From NCBI GenBank assembly GCA_014802345.1, contig JAAVCM010000013.1, positions 38,240-71,821 of the forward strand: 33,582 nucleotides of DNA, read 5' to 3'. The DNA comes from Bacteroides sp. GTDB lineage: Bacteria; Bacteroidota; Bacteroidia; Bacteroidales; Muribaculaceae. The number at the start of each line of letters is the position of its first letter. Position 1 is the stretch's first letter. Under the pieces are notes generated by a model. That model was not told where the DNA came from. It made no database searches and saw nothing but the letters and a program-made list of their open reading frames with translations. The position numbers and the translations under genes were made by a program. Shown piece after piece: positions 8,496-17,009 of the stretch.

Positions 8496-10736
8496 TTATG
8501 CGGATGTAGGGTTGTCGTTGGGGATGGACTTGGAATCAGGCTTTTTGTCAGCGTCGGTGGTAGACTGAACCTCAGGAGTGGATTGTGGTTGGGATGTAGA
8601 CCGAGATTCAGGTGTTGACTGAGATTCGGGGACTGACTGAGTTTCAGGTGCTGACTGAGTTTCAGGTACTGACTGGGATTCAGATGTGGCCTGCGGGGTC
8701 TTTTTCAGTTCGGGATAGGAGATGCGGGAGTGATACATGGTGCGCAGACGCTGGGCAAAGACCTCCTTGATGACACTCACATCGCGGAACGATATGGGCG
8801 ACTCGTTGTGGAGACCGTCGGCAATCTGCGAGTCAATTATTTTATTGACAAGACCCGAAATAGCCTCAGGCGAATGGTTGGTCATTGAGCGTGAGGCAGC
8901 CTCGACCGCATCAGCCATCATCAGCAGTGAGGTCTCCTTGGACTGCGGATTGGGACCCGGATAACTGAACATGGCGGGATCAACCTTCTCGTCAGGATGC
9001 GCATTGCAATAGGTCGTATAGAAATATCGTGCCTTACCTGCACCGTGGTGTTCGGAGATGAATTTGCGTATCACTGCGGGGAGTTTCGCTTTCTCGGCGA
9101 GGGCAAGCCCCTCGTTGACATGGCCGGTCACTATTCGCGCGCTCTGGATGGGGTTGAGAGCATCGTGGGGATTGACACCGTGCTGATTTTCGGTGTAGAA
9201 GGCAGGATTCTTGATTTTACCTATGTCGTGGTAGAGCGCACCTGTACGGACAAGCTGCACGTTAGCTCCGATACGGCTTCCCGCAGCCGAAGCGAGGTTA
9301 CTGACCGCAAGAGAATGGTTGAACGTGCCGGGACACTCCTCTGAAAGCTCACGCAGGAGAGGATTGTTGATGTCGGAAAGCTCGACAAGGGTCACGCGCG
9401 AAGTGAAGCCGAACACCCTTTCGAGAAGGAACATCAGGACGTAGCTGAACGAGATGAGTATGGCATTGATGGCGAAACAACCGAACACCCTACCCTGCGC
9501 ACGTTCCAGCGAACCTGCCTGCATTATTTCCATCGCCGCATAGCAGAGAGTATATGATAGGAAGATGAGGGCTGCGGTGCGGATGAGCTGACCGCGGCGC
9601 GTAAGGTCTTTAAGCGAATCGATGGCAATAACACCGGCTATGAATTGAAGGAAGATAAATTCAAGGGCGAATGACGAGACTATGGCGCAGACAAGGACGA
9701 GGATGAGATGGCAGAAATATGCGGTGCGTGAGTCAAGGAAAATCAGCACGAGGATTGGGACAACGGTATAGGGGGTGATGTATGACCCGTTGATGAACGT
9801 CGCCTGCATCGCAAAGGCAAATAGCGTAAACAGTCCGATGAGCGACACGATGAAGGTGATGGTATGGTCATCGTCGAAATACTTCCGGCGGAATATGTAG
9901 AGGTAAGCATAGAGACATCCGTAGAGGATGAGCATATAGAGCGTCTGACCTGCAATCGGATAGTAGCGCTCGGAGATGGCTCCGTTGCCGCGCTCGGTCA
10001 TAAGCTCCTCGTAGGTGCGCAGGACTGTTGCAAGACGTGTGGTCACGATATCGCCCTTGTCGATTATGCGTTCTCCCTGCTGGATGACACCCACCGGAGC
10101 CAATGCCTTCTGATATGCCTCGTCGAGCAAACGGCGTGAGGTCACGGAGTCGACAAGGATGTTGGGCTGAAGCATCTGGGAGAGTTTTGTGGCTGAAATG
10201 GCCTGCCGGACCTCACGGTTGTTCAGCACACTGTCCAGATGCTCGTAGGCACGGCGTGCCGACAGATAGTTGGCGGTAGGAATCGATATAGCCACATTGT
10301 CGTGGATGAAACGCACCGAATGGAGCTTCCCGGCGGCGATACGCGAATAAGTATCGCGGTCAACGATACCGTTCTCGTAGACCTTCTTGATTTCCTTAAT
10401 TATCTGGTTGCGCTGTTCGGGGGTGATGTGGAGATCCGTCGCAGCATTCAGGCGGGTGGTGTAGTCCGAGATGATGGTCTTCTCGGTGGTCAGATCTCGG
10501 TCAAAGACAGGTTCGAAATTCGCATCTATACTGTCCCTGACCTTCATGCTGCTGACCGAGTCAAGATGGACAGGTATGTCAAACGGAGCCGTCAGAAGGG
10601 CGTAGCTCCACGGACGACCCTCCTCAAAAGTGTAGTGATTCTCCGAAGAGCGGGGAAGGAAGTAGACGGTGGCCGAGACAGCCGCGATGAAAAGCAGAAT
10701 CCGAAGCCAGACTTGGCGCGATGGAAGTGAGTTCAT
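8496..10736 (-). CDS. 7TM-HD family phosphohydrolase, PgpH-like (c-di-AMP phosphodiesterase family)
   Basis: A 746-residue membrane protein. It has an N-terminal TM helix (about residues 9-27), an extracellular 7TMR-HDED domain (about 60-260), seven TM helices (about 270-440) and a cytosolic HD domain. The HD motifs are visible: CPGTFNHSLAVSNLA, ALYHDIGKIKNP and ISEHHGAGKARYF. Known relatives (Listeria PgpH) hydrolyse cyclic di-AMP; the substrate here is inferred from family. The tail after about residue 680 is unusual: degenerate six-residue repeats of QSxPEx type, then a polar end. The start ATG overlaps the stop of the upstream DUF2752 gene in an ATGA, so the two are translationally coupled and this is the last gene of a three-gene operon. 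Confidence 0.9.
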   Translation of the reverse strand: MNSLPSRQVWLRILLFIAAVSATVYFLPRSSENHYTFEEGRPWSYALLTAPFDIPVHLDSVSSMKVRDSIDANFEPVFDRDLTTEKTIISDYTTRLNAATDLHITPEQRNQIIKEIKKVYENGIVDRDTYSRIAAGKLHSVRFIHDNVAISIPTANYLSARRAYEHLDSVLNNREVRQAISATKLSQMLQPNILVDSVTSRRLLDEAYQKALAPVGVIQQGERIIDKGDIVTTRLATVLRTYEELMTERGNGAISERYYPIAGQTLYMLILYGCLYAYLYIFRRKYFDDDHTITFIVSLIGLFTLFAFAMQATFINGSYITPYTVVPILVLIFLDSRTAYFCHLILVLVCAIVSSFALEFIFLQFIAGVIAIDSLKDLTRRGQLIRTAALIFLSYTLCYAAMEIMQAGSLERAQGRVFGCFAINAILISFSYVLMFLLERVFGFTSRVTLVELSDINNPLLRELSEECPGTFNHSLAVSNLASAAGSRIGANVQLVRTGALYHDIGKIKNPAFYTENQHGVNPHDALNPIQSARIVTGHVNEGLALAEKAKLPAVIRKFISEHHGAGKARYFYTTYCNAHPDEKVDPAMFSYPGPNPQSKETSLLMMADAVEAASRSMTNHSPEAISGLVNKIIDSQIADGLHNESPISFRDVSVIKEVFAQRLRTMYHSRISYPELKKTPQATSESQSVPETQSAPETQSVPESQSTPESRSTSQPQSTPEVQSTTDADKKPDSKSIPNDNPTSA
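8562..8690 (-). repeat. 18-bp coding tandem repeat in the PgpH-like tail
   Basis: Degenerate 18-bp units encode QSVPET, QSAPET, QSVPES, QSTPES and related hexapeptides. The nucleotide units are nearly identical in the middle (for example GACTGAGTTTCAGGT repeated), so unit number could change by slippage without shifting frame. Confidence 0.8.
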
Positions 10737-11125
10737 AGGTCAAAAATGTTTCGGACGATGGTCCAGATAATGATGGTGGCGAGGATGAGAAGGATAAAGA
10801 AACGGTCGGAAAGCACTCGGCGCAGACGGGGGAAACGCTCGCCGGACAGACGCGAGAAGGCAAGAAGGCCGAGCAGAGGTATCTCGATCATAAAAAGTGC
10901 GTTGAAGGCGAAAGCACCCTTGAAATCACCTTCGAGGATGGCGTGAACGGCACGCTGCGAACCGCAACCGGGACACGAAAGCCCGGTCAGCATCTTGAAG
11001 GCACAGCGGGGATAAAGCCCCGACGAGGGTTCGGCAAAAAAATAGAGTATGAAAAGACACACCGCCGTGATGCCGACACCCGCGAAAATTATGCGACGGT
11101 AGAGGGCAAACCGGTCAGACATCAT
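10733..11125 (-). CDS. DUF2752 family membrane protein
   Basis: About 130 residues. The family signature is clear: YPRCAFKMLTGLSCPGCGSQRAVHAILEGDF, quoted here only by its key parts LTGLSCPGCGSQRA and the following small-residue helix. An N-terminal TM helix (AGVGITAVCLFILYFF) precedes the Cys motif and two more TM helices follow. The start was placed at the ATG overlapping the upstream stop as TGATG; a second ATG follows directly. The 3' end overlaps the PgpH-like start as ATGA. The function of DUF2752 is not known to me; the CPxCG pair could bind metal or form a disulfide. The coupling suggests it works with its operon partners at the membrane. Confidence 0.85.
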   Translation of the reverse strand: MMSDRFALYRRIIFAGVGITAVCLFILYFFAEPSSGLYPRCAFKMLTGLSCPGCGSQRAVHAILEGDFKGAFAFNALFMIEIPLLGLLAFSRLSGERFPRLRRVLSDRFFILLILATIIIWTIVRNIFDL

Positions 11126-11664
11126 CAGATGATACCTCCGAGGATGACCGAGAAGGGAGCCCAAATCAAACCGGCGACAAACGAGATGATGGTCCACAGC
11201 TCCGCTTTCGACGAGGCTTCGACGGCTGCCATATAGTCACCGCGATAGTAGGCAGGTGAGACTTTTGAGGCATAGATGATGGCGACGATACCTGTCGGGA
11301 TACAGCAGCATATCGTGGCAAGGATAGCCCAGACAAGATATGTGTCGGGCATCGGGGGTGTCCCGCCGGAATTACCGGGATTGAAATTGCCGTAAGGGTT
11401 CTGTCCGTAGGGATTCTGACCCTGAGCGTAGGGATTCTGATAGGCACCGTAGGCCGACTGGTAGCGGCTCCCGGCGTATGGGTTGGCGGAGGATGCTGAA
11501 TTGCGGAAGCGCGCTGCGATTTCAGGAATCTCGCGTGCCGTGGTCCAGTCGCTCAGACCTTCGTGCCACACGGGAGTCGAAGGCTGCATACCCGGCTGCG
11601 CCACCACTTCGTCAAGCGATAGCGGGCCTCTCTGCACACCGTCGATTATTATCCAATAGTTCAT
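11125..11664 (-). CDS. GYF_2 (DUF4339) plus CD225/dispanin-like membrane protein
   Basis: A 179-residue protein. Residues 1-50 form a GYF_2/DUF4339 domain (MNYWIIIDGVQRGPLSLDEV, ending in VWHEGLSDWTTA), a likely peptide-binding module. Residues about 60-100 are a low-complexity linker with repeated NPYGQ/NPYAQ units. The C-terminus is a CD225/dispanin-like pair of TM helices (YLVWAILATICCCIPTGIVA and ELWTIISFVAGLIWAPFSVI) joined by a short YASKV...YYRGD segment. It is the first gene of the operon with DUF2752 and the PgpH-like enzyme. The architecture is common in Bacteroidetes but its job is unknown; a membrane adaptor role is inference. Confidence 0.85.
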   Translation of the reverse strand: MNYWIIIDGVQRGPLSLDEVVAQPGMQPSTPVWHEGLSDWTTAREIPEIAARFRNSASSANPYAGSRYQSAYGAYQNPYAQGQNPYGQNPYGNFNPGNSGGTPPMPDTYLVWAILATICCCIPTGIVAIIYASKVSPAYYRGDYMAAVEASSKAELWTIISFVAGLIWAPFSVILGGII

Positions 11665-11707
11665 CGGGGAAATGTGATTTAGATTTATGTTGATGATGAA
11701 AGAGGAT

Positions 11708-11760
11708 GATTAAGGAAATATATAATCCAACTTGTAGCTTGAATTATATATTTCCTAATC
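11708..11760. terminator. Strong hairpin terminator after deoC
   Basis: Arms 11708-11730 and 11739-11760 pair over about 22 bp with one bulged A and one mismatch; the loop is about 8 nt. It lies just beyond the deoC stop on the minus strand, so it probably ends the dtd-mazG-deoC transcript. Confidence 0.65.
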
Positions 11761-11782
11761 ATATCGGGAAATCCCTTGTAGT

Positions 11783-12667
11783 TTAGAAGAACTTGGTCTC
11801 CTCGCCGAGAATATCGGAAAGGATGGCGTTGGCAAGACGTGAAGCGCCGATGCGGAAATACTCGTTGGTAGCCACCCACTGGTCGCCGAGGACAGAGTGG
11901 ACAATCGTGTAGTATTTCAGAGCCTCCTCGGTGGTCGAGATGCCTCCGGCAGCCTTGAAGCCTACCATACGGCCTGTCTTCTCGTAGTATTCCTTGATGC
12001 ACTCACACATGATGTAGGCAGCTTCAAGCGATGCTCCGGGATATTCCTTTCCGGTGGAAGTCTTGATGAAATCTGCGCCTGAATACATGGCAAGCACCGA
12101 AGCGTTACGGATGTTCTGGGCAGTCTTGAGCGCGCCGGTCTCGAGGATGACCTTCATGAGCGACGAGCGGCAGGAGTGTTTCATCTCCGAAAGCTGGTCG
12201 CAGACCTCCTCATAGTCCTTGTCGAGGAAGTCACCCAGCCCGAGGACAACGTCGATTTCGTCGGCACCCGACTCAACGGCAAGACCTACTTCGGCAATCT
12301 TCACCTCGATGAAGCTCTGGGCTGTCGGGAAACATCCGGCGACGGCAGCGATGTCGACATCATTACATTCCAGCACTGTCCGCACGACGGGGACGAAGTT
12401 GGGATACACGCAGATTGCAGCCACATTGGGGAGGTCGGCGTGTTCGTGGGCAAAGGCGTTGACCTTCTCCGTGAAATCGGCCACTGAACGCTGCGAATCG
12501 GTCGATTTCAGCGTTGTGAGGTCGATTGAGTTGAATATCTTTTTCAACACCTCGGGAGTGTTGTTTTCGGCAAGATGCTTGTCAAGGATTTCATTGATTT
12601 TAGCAGTGACTTCGGCGTCGGATGTCGTGACGCGGCTGTCGGCAATGACCTGTTGATATTTATCCAT
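11783..12667 (-). CDS. deoC: Deoxyribose-phosphate aldolase
   Basis: A 294-residue class I aldolase that splits 2-deoxy-D-ribose 5-phosphate into acetaldehyde and glyceraldehyde 3-phosphate in deoxynucleoside breakdown. The start at MDKYQQVIADSR is preferred; a longer frame runs back into the mazG-like gene without family features. Motifs include EIDVVLGLGDFL with the catalytic Asp, the Schiff-base lysine in FIKTSTGKEYPGAS and the second lysine in VGFKAAGGIST. It is 14 bp downstream of the MazG-like gene, so it is probably the last gene of a dtd-mazG-deoC transcript. Confidence 0.95.
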   Translation of the reverse strand: MDKYQQVIADSRVTTSDAEVTAKINEILDKHLAENNTPEVLKKIFNSIDLTTLKSTDSQRSVADFTEKVNAFAHEHADLPNVAAICVYPNFVPVVRTVLECNDVDIAAVAGCFPTAQSFIEVKIAEVGLAVESGADEIDVVLGLGDFLDKDYEEVCDQLSEMKHSCRSSLMKVILETGALKTAQNIRNASVLAMYSGADFIKTSTGKEYPGASLEAAYIMCECIKEYYEKTGRMVGFKAAGGISTTEEALKYYTIVHSVLGDQWVATNEYFRIGASRLANAILSDILGEETKFF

Positions 12668-12681
12668 GATGATTATGTGTT

Positions 12682-13041
12682 TTAGAATTTGAGTTTCGGA
12701 TTTGATGAGTGACGGAGACTGTCGCGGGCTGTTTTCTTCTCCACATTCCGGCGGAAAGCCTCCGTGAGGTCTACACCGGTCTGGTTGGCTATGGCTGTGA
12801 GAACCCAAAGGAGGTCGGCAAGCTCGTCGGCGAGTGCGTCGGGACTCTCCCCCTCCTTAAACGACTGGTCGCCGTAGGCGCGCGCCATGATTCTGGCCAC
12901 CTCGCCTGTCTCCTCGGCAAGAATAGCCATGTTAGTCAGCGGGGAGAAGTAGCGGACACCGATGGTCGTGATCCATTCGTCGACCGCAGCCTGAAGTCCG
13001 CGGAGCGATATTGAGTCGTCGGGTGTGGGGATGATGTTCAT
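12682..13041 (-). CDS. MazG-like nucleotide pyrophosphohydrolase
   Basis: A 119-residue all-alpha NTP pyrophosphohydrolase of the single-domain MazG/YpjD type, which hydrolyses nucleoside triphosphates to monophosphates and may clean the nucleotide pool. The metal-binding pattern is visible: MAILAEETGEVARIMAR gives the ExxE pair and DELADLLWVLTAIAN the second acidic ExxD pair. The length is normal for the single-domain form. It begins 2 bp after the dtd stop. Confidence 0.9.
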   Translation of the reverse strand: MNIIPTPDDSISLRGLQAAVDEWITTIGVRYFSPLTNMAILAEETGEVARIMARAYGDQSFKEGESPDALADELADLLWVLTAIANQTGVDLTEAFRRNVEKKTARDSLRHSSNPKLKF

Positions 13042-13043
13042 GG

Positions 13044-13496
13044 TCAGTCTCTAAGTCTGGAATCTATAACAATCGTTACGGGGCCGTCGTTCACCAGCGC
13101 CACCTGCATATCGGCACCGAACACCCCCTTGCGGACCTCTCTGCCCATAAGTCTGCCGCACTCGGCGCAGAACATTTCGTAGAGCGGGATGGCGATGTCA
13201 TGGCCGGCGGCATGGACATAGCTGGGACGGTTGCCCTTCTTCGTGGATGCACACAGTGTGAACTGGCTGACGGCGAGCATATCGCCCCCGACATCGAGAA
13301 GCGAGCGGTTCATCACACCCGCCTCGTCGGGGAAAATACGCATGGCGACAGCCTTGGCCGAGAGCCAGCGCACGTCGTCAGGAGTGTCGCCCTCGGCAAC
13401 GCCGACAAGAATCATCAGCCCGCTCCCTATGGAACTGTGAAGCTCTCCGCCGATACTGACGGAAGCCTCCGTGACACGTTGAATTACCAACTTCAT
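13044..13496 (-). CDS. dtd: D-aminoacyl-tRNA deacylase
   Basis: A 150-residue cytosolic proofreading enzyme that frees tRNA from mischarged D-amino acids and glycine. The sequence matches DTD throughout: MKLVIQRVTEASVSI at the N-terminus, the AVSQFTLCAST active-site motif and the cross-subunit NDGPVTIVIDS motif at the end. The length is standard. It is the first gene of the dtd-mazG-deoC run, and its upstream leader contains a strong branched structure. Confidence 0.97.
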   Translation of the reverse strand: MKLVIQRVTEASVSIGGELHSSIGSGLMILVGVAEGDTPDDVRWLSAKAVAMRIFPDEAGVMNRSLLDVGGDMLAVSQFTLCASTKKGNRPSYVHAAGHDIAIPLYEMFCAECGRLMGREVRKGVFGADMQVALVNDGPVTIVIDSRLRD

Positions 13497-13525
13497 AGAT
13501 TCACTCGATTTTTACAGATTCGGCC

Positions 13526-13589
13526 TGCCGGACACCGTCATCAGTGTGAAATCCTCCGACGGGGAATCCCCGTCATGCCACGTCCGGCA
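13526..13589 (-). promoter_or_regulatory. Branched structured leader upstream of dtd
   Basis: Outer stem TGCCGGAC (13526-13533) pairs with GTCCGGCA (13582-13589). Inside are a hairpin GACGGGG-CCCCGTC at 13558-13574 and a small ACAC/GTGT stem, giving a possible three-way junction. It lies in the predicted dtd 5' untranslated region. No known riboswitch class was recognised; a terminator or attenuator role is possible. Confidence 0.4.
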
Positions 13590-13616
13590 CACGGCGGCAA
13601 AGCCAATTCTTTGAGG

Positions 13617-13624
13617 CAAATTTA
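13617..13624 (-). promoter_or_regulatory. Candidate -7 element for the dtd operon
   Basis: TAAATTTG on the minus strand matches TAnnTTTG. No TTTG is found at the expected -33 position. It would give a leader of about 115 nt that includes the branched structure. Confidence 0.4.
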
Positions 13625-13688
13625 CGAAATAATTCGGATTATTCCCCCTAATACCCTAAAAATCGTGAGTGTATCGGAGAAAAATGCG

Positions 13689-13696
13689 TAACTTTG
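13689..13696 (+). promoter_or_regulatory. Candidate -7 element for ribB
   Basis: TAACTTTG matches TAnnTTTG and lies 53 nt before the ribB ATG, giving a leader of about 45 nt. The -33 TTTG is absent. Confidence 0.4.
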
Positions 13697-13749
13697 CAGG
13701 ACTTTGTCAAAACAATCACCAGCGGACAATTCAAAGCATAACACAGACT

Positions 13750-14376
13750 ATGAATGAAGATATAAAACTGGACACCATCGAGGAAGCAATCGCCGCCATA
13801 CGCGAGGGGCAATTTGTCGTCGTCGTCGACGATGCCGACCGCGAGAATGAAGGCGACCTCATCATTGCGGCTGAAAAAATCAATCCCGAAAAGGTCAATT
13901 TCATGCTCACCCATGCGCGCGGTGTGCTTTGCGCCCCCATCACCTCGGCACGTTGCAGCGAACTGCAGCTCCCCCGTCAGGTTGAGGACAATACGTCGAT
14001 TCACGGCACCCCCTTCACCGTCACCGTTGACAAGCTCCCCGGCTGTACGACCGGAGTTAGCGCACACGACCGTGCGGCCACCATACTCGCCCTCGCCGAC
14101 CCTTCCTGCGGCCCTGCGACATTCGGTCGCCCCGGTCATATCAATCCGCTCTATGCCGCCGATAACGGTGTGCTTGAACGCGACGGCCACACGGAGGCTG
14201 CGATTGACCTCGCGCGCCTTGCCGGGCTTCGTCCTGCCGGTGCGCTCATCGAAGTGATGAATGAAGACGGAACCATGGCACGCCTCCCCCAGCTTCGCCG
14301 TTTCGCCGACCGGTGGGGTCTGAAACTAATCTCCATCGCCGACCTCATAGCCTACCGCAAGAAACATGAGGCATAA
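13750..14376 (+). CDS. ribB: 3,4-dihydroxy-2-butanone 4-phosphate synthase
   Basis: A 208-residue enzyme that converts ribulose 5-phosphate to 3,4-dihydroxy-2-butanone 4-phosphate plus formate for riboflavin synthesis. The start at [13 protein letters not shown] was chosen because the longer frame begins upstream of the putative -7 element. Motifs: [45 protein letters not shown] and [14 protein letters not shown]. The protein ends at [12 protein letters not shown], the point where fused RibBA enzymes continue into GTP cyclohydrolase II. No such domain follows; a perfect hairpin terminator does. It is therefore a stand-alone RibB. Confidence 0.95.
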   Translation: MNEDIKLDTIEEAIAAIREGQFVVVVDDADRENEGDLIIAAEKINPEKVNFMLTHARGVLCAPITSARCSELQLPRQVEDNTSIHGTPFTVTVDKLPGCTTGVSAHDRAATILALADPSCGPATFGRPGHINPLYAADNGVLERDGHTEAAIDLARLAGLRPAGALIEVMNEDGTMARLPQLRRFADRWGLKLISIADLIAYRKKHEA

Positions 14377-14394
14377 ATGAACGATGAATAACGG

Positions 14395-14439
14395 ACAAAA
14401 AATCAGGATTCCCGAATTTCGGGAATCCTGATTTTTTGT
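14395..14439. terminator. Bidirectional rho-independent terminator between ribB and the sugar operon
   Basis: Perfect 22-bp inverted repeat (14395-14416 and 14418-14439) with A-tract and T-tract ends, so it can act on both converging transcripts. A second 12-bp hairpin (14442-14453 with 14468-14479) follows and overlaps the 3' end of the porter gene. Confidence 0.9.
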
Positions 14440-14462
14440 ATCCATGTCTAACGATAAAAGCG

Positions 14463-15467
14463 TCAGCCGTTAGACATGGTGATAAGGACGAGACCGACAA
14501 TGAACAGGAGGAACATTGCCCCGATGAGCGGATAGGTGCCTTTCGGTGCGCCCTTGAACTCCTTCCAGATCCACACGCCCCATATCATGGCGACGATGGG
14601 AGCGGCGTTGCTGAGTGCATAGGAAATAGCCGGGTTTGCGGCTCCTGAACCCATAAAGCTGATGACCATACCGCCCATCCATATCAGACCGCCGAGCATA
14701 CCGATGAGGTGGGTGCGCGAGCTACCTGCAAGATAATCCTTAAAGGTCAGCTTAGGTCCGTCAAACGGATGGTGCATGACGAAGGTGTTGAAAATCGGAG
14801 TGGAGATAAGCACGCCGAGGGCAAAGAAGAACACACCGGTGTAAGGCGCGAGGGTGCCTGTACCGCCATTGACATACATGGGATCGAGCGACTTAACGAC
14901 AAGGCCGTAGAAGAAAATCAGACCGATACCCGAGATGACGGCGAGGACGATGCCTTTGGTCGGCGTCTGCTTACGGGTTGAGGTAAGATTGCCGTAAGCC
15001 TTGGCGCAAAGGTAGATGGCCACGATGATGATAGCCACGCCTATCCACAGGAGAGCCTGATTGCCCGGATAGGTGTGTCCGGCAAGGATGACGAGCAGAT
15101 AGTTGAATATGATGCCGCCTATCCAGCCCAGACCGCCGCCGATGGGGAATCCCACCGACATACCGGCAATGGCTATCGCCGCTGTCAGGAAGATGTTGGC
15201 AAAGTTCCAGACAATGCCGCCGAGCATCGCACACCCCGTACTTCCGAGGTCAAGATGGGTCAGATTGTCGATAAACACAGGACCGCCGAGGAGCAGTGCG
15301 CCCAAAGCAGCGGTGAGGAAGACACCCCAAGTGAAGTCCCAGTAAAAGAGTTCAAAACGCCATTTGGGAGTGGCTACCAGCTTCTGGGTGTTAGCCCATG
15401 AACCCCAGCAGATGCAGCAGATACAGCAGCAGATTATCGCCAGAATATAGTTGTGGACCAGTATCAT
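14463..15467 (-). CDS. GRP (glucose/ribose porter-like, DMT superfamily) sugar transporter
   Basis: A 334-residue polytopic inner-membrane protein with about ten hydrophobic segments, resembling the glucose/ribose porter and RhaT branch of the drug/metabolite superfamily. Visible marks are the Cys-rich first helix (ICCCICCICWGSWANTQK), the conserved GGIVWNFANI segment, the glycine-rich VGFPIGGGLGWIGG turn and a final helix after KEFKGAPKGTYPLIG. It is the last gene of the operon, 25 bp after the isomerase-like gene, and presumably imports the sugar that operon metabolises. Some databases label this family multidrug DMT permease, which the context does not support. The substrate is inferred (D-apiose or another pentose or deoxysugar). 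Confidence 0.8.
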   Translation of the reverse strand: MILVHNYILAIICCCICCICWGSWANTQKLVATPKWRFELFYWDFTWGVFLTAALGALLLGGPVFIDNLTHLDLGSTGCAMLGGIVWNFANIFLTAAIAIAGMSVGFPIGGGLGWIGGIIFNYLLVILAGHTYPGNQALLWIGVAIIIVAIYLCAKAYGNLTSTRKQTPTKGIVLAVISGIGLIFFYGLVVKSLDPMYVNGGTGTLAPYTGVFFFALGVLISTPIFNTFVMHHPFDGPKLTFKDYLAGSSRTHLIGMLGGLIWMGGMVISFMGSGAANPAISYALSNAAPIVAMIWGVWIWKEFKGAPKGTYPLIGAMFLLFIVGLVLITMSNG

Positions 15468-15492
15468 AGGTAGTTACAATACAGGGTTAGGC

Positions 15493-16923
15493 TTATTCGT
15501 GGACATAGAGTTCCCAGCCGAGATAGTTCTCGACAGCCTCACGGAGAATGTCGACAACATCGCCGCGGACCATGGCAACATGATGCTCGAAACCGTTCTT
15601 GCAGATGAACTTCATGAGTTTCTGGAGATCCTCCACCTTGGTGACGGCGATACATCCGTCCATTCCGTAGGGGTCGGCAGTGATTTCGCCCTTGCCGAGA
15701 TATGATTTGATTTCACCGGCAGTGTCGTCGGTCGAGATGCGGAAGAAGGTGAAGTCGCCGGGAGCTGCCTTGGCATATACGGCACCGAAGGTATTGATCT
15801 TACCGAGGGTACGGCCGAGGACACCCAGAGGACCGAGTTTCAGGTCATCCTTCATGAAGCTCTTGGGAGCGTTGCCGCAGTGGGTACATACGCAACGGTT
15901 ACGGTCCTCGGCGAAGTTGTTGTTCCAGTCGAGGAGTGTCGGGGCGTGCTGCGAGGCAAGCATGAGCGCATACATCGAGACGGCACCGGCGATGTCGGTC
16001 TCACAGGCACAGGGAACGTGCTGGTCACTGAGCATACTCATGGTCACGCAGGCAGCGCAGCCATAGTTCTGTTCGAGAGAATCCCAGCACTGAATGGCAC
16101 ACGCGTCGATTTCGTTGGCTTTGATCCAGTCCTCGACAGCGAGACCGAATTTTGCTTGAAGGGGAAGTTTCTCGCGGTAGTTCTCAGGCACGGTGGCATA
16201 CTCGGAGATAGATTTCATCTTCTCGGCAAGGCGGGGATCGTCATCGGAGATGCGGCGTGCGTTTTCAAGGATTTCGCTGAGATCCACGGGTACTACCGTG
16301 ATACCGCTGGCCTGAAGGAGCTTCTCGCTCACGCGGCAGGTGTTGAAGCCGAGAGGGCGGGTACCGATCTGACCGATGCGGCAGTGGGTGAGTTTCTTGA
16401 CCACGCGGCAGATGGCAGCAAAGCGGTTGATGTCCTGCATGAGAAGCGGACTCTTGATTGAATAGGTGTGGAGGGTGGTATCAGTGAAGGGGATGCCATA
16501 CTGATAGAGGTTGTTGCACACCGAAATTTTACCGCAGAAAGCGTCACGGCGGCTGTCGAGGTCAACCTTGTCATTCTCGTCGTCACAAGCCTGAACAAGC
16601 ACGGGGACGTTGAGGTCGGCGCGGCTGATAGCGTTGATGATACCGATTTCGAAGCCGAAGTTGGGGAGCGATACGATGATGCCGTCGATTTCGTCGCGGT
16701 ACTTACGGAAAAGCTCTGCACACTTCTTGCCATCTTCCAGAGTTTCCATCGAGCCGTCGGTAGGAGTGTCACACTCGTCAAGGATGACATAGCCGTAGCC
16801 GGCCTTCTCGAGGTCTTCAAGGAGGGTCTTGCGCACGTCGATTGCGAGATCCGAGTTGAAGTATGCGCGGGTACCGATGATGATACCGAAGGTTTCTTTA
16901 CCGTTGATTGCGTCTTTTTTCAT
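15493..16923 (-). CDS. L-fucose/L-arabinose isomerase-fold sugar isomerase
   Basis: A 476-residue cytosolic enzyme of the fucose/arabinose isomerase superfamily, which interconverts aldoses and ketoses with a divalent metal. Likely metal ligands fall in the expected order: E308 in CACETDIAGA, D332 in TLLDWNNN and H348 in CTHCGNAP. It is shorter than FucI (about 590 residues) and lacks the full FucI N-domain, so it is not a plain L-fucose isomerase. It sits between the FGGY kinase (86 bp upstream) and the GRP porter (25 bp downstream). With the split transketolase this suggests aldose to ketulose isomerisation feeding the kinase; D-apiose to D-apulose is my leading hypothesis. Confidence 0.75.
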   Translation of the reverse strand: MKKDAINGKETFGIIIGTRAYFNSDLAIDVRKTLLEDLEKAGYGYVILDECDTPTDGSMETLEDGKKCAELFRKYRDEIDGIIVSLPNFGFEIGIINAISRADLNVPVLVQACDDENDKVDLDSRRDAFCGKISVCNNLYQYGIPFTDTTLHTYSIKSPLLMQDINRFAAICRVVKKLTHCRIGQIGTRPLGFNTCRVSEKLLQASGITVVPVDLSEILENARRISDDDPRLAEKMKSISEYATVPENYREKLPLQAKFGLAVEDWIKANEIDACAIQCWDSLEQNYGCAACVTMSMLSDQHVPCACETDIAGAVSMYALMLASQHAPTLLDWNNNFAEDRNRCVCTHCGNAPKSFMKDDLKLGPLGVLGRTLGKINTFGAVYAKAAPGDFTFFRISTDDTAGEIKSYLGKGEITADPYGMDGCIAVTKVEDLQKLMKFICKNGFEHHVAMVRGDVVDILREAVENYLGWELYVHE

Positions 16924-17009
16924 TACTGTTGATTTTATGGTATTAATATTTCAGATAAGTAAATTCTTAATCTATTGAATAGTAAATATGGGATGCTATT
17001 GTCGGGTGC

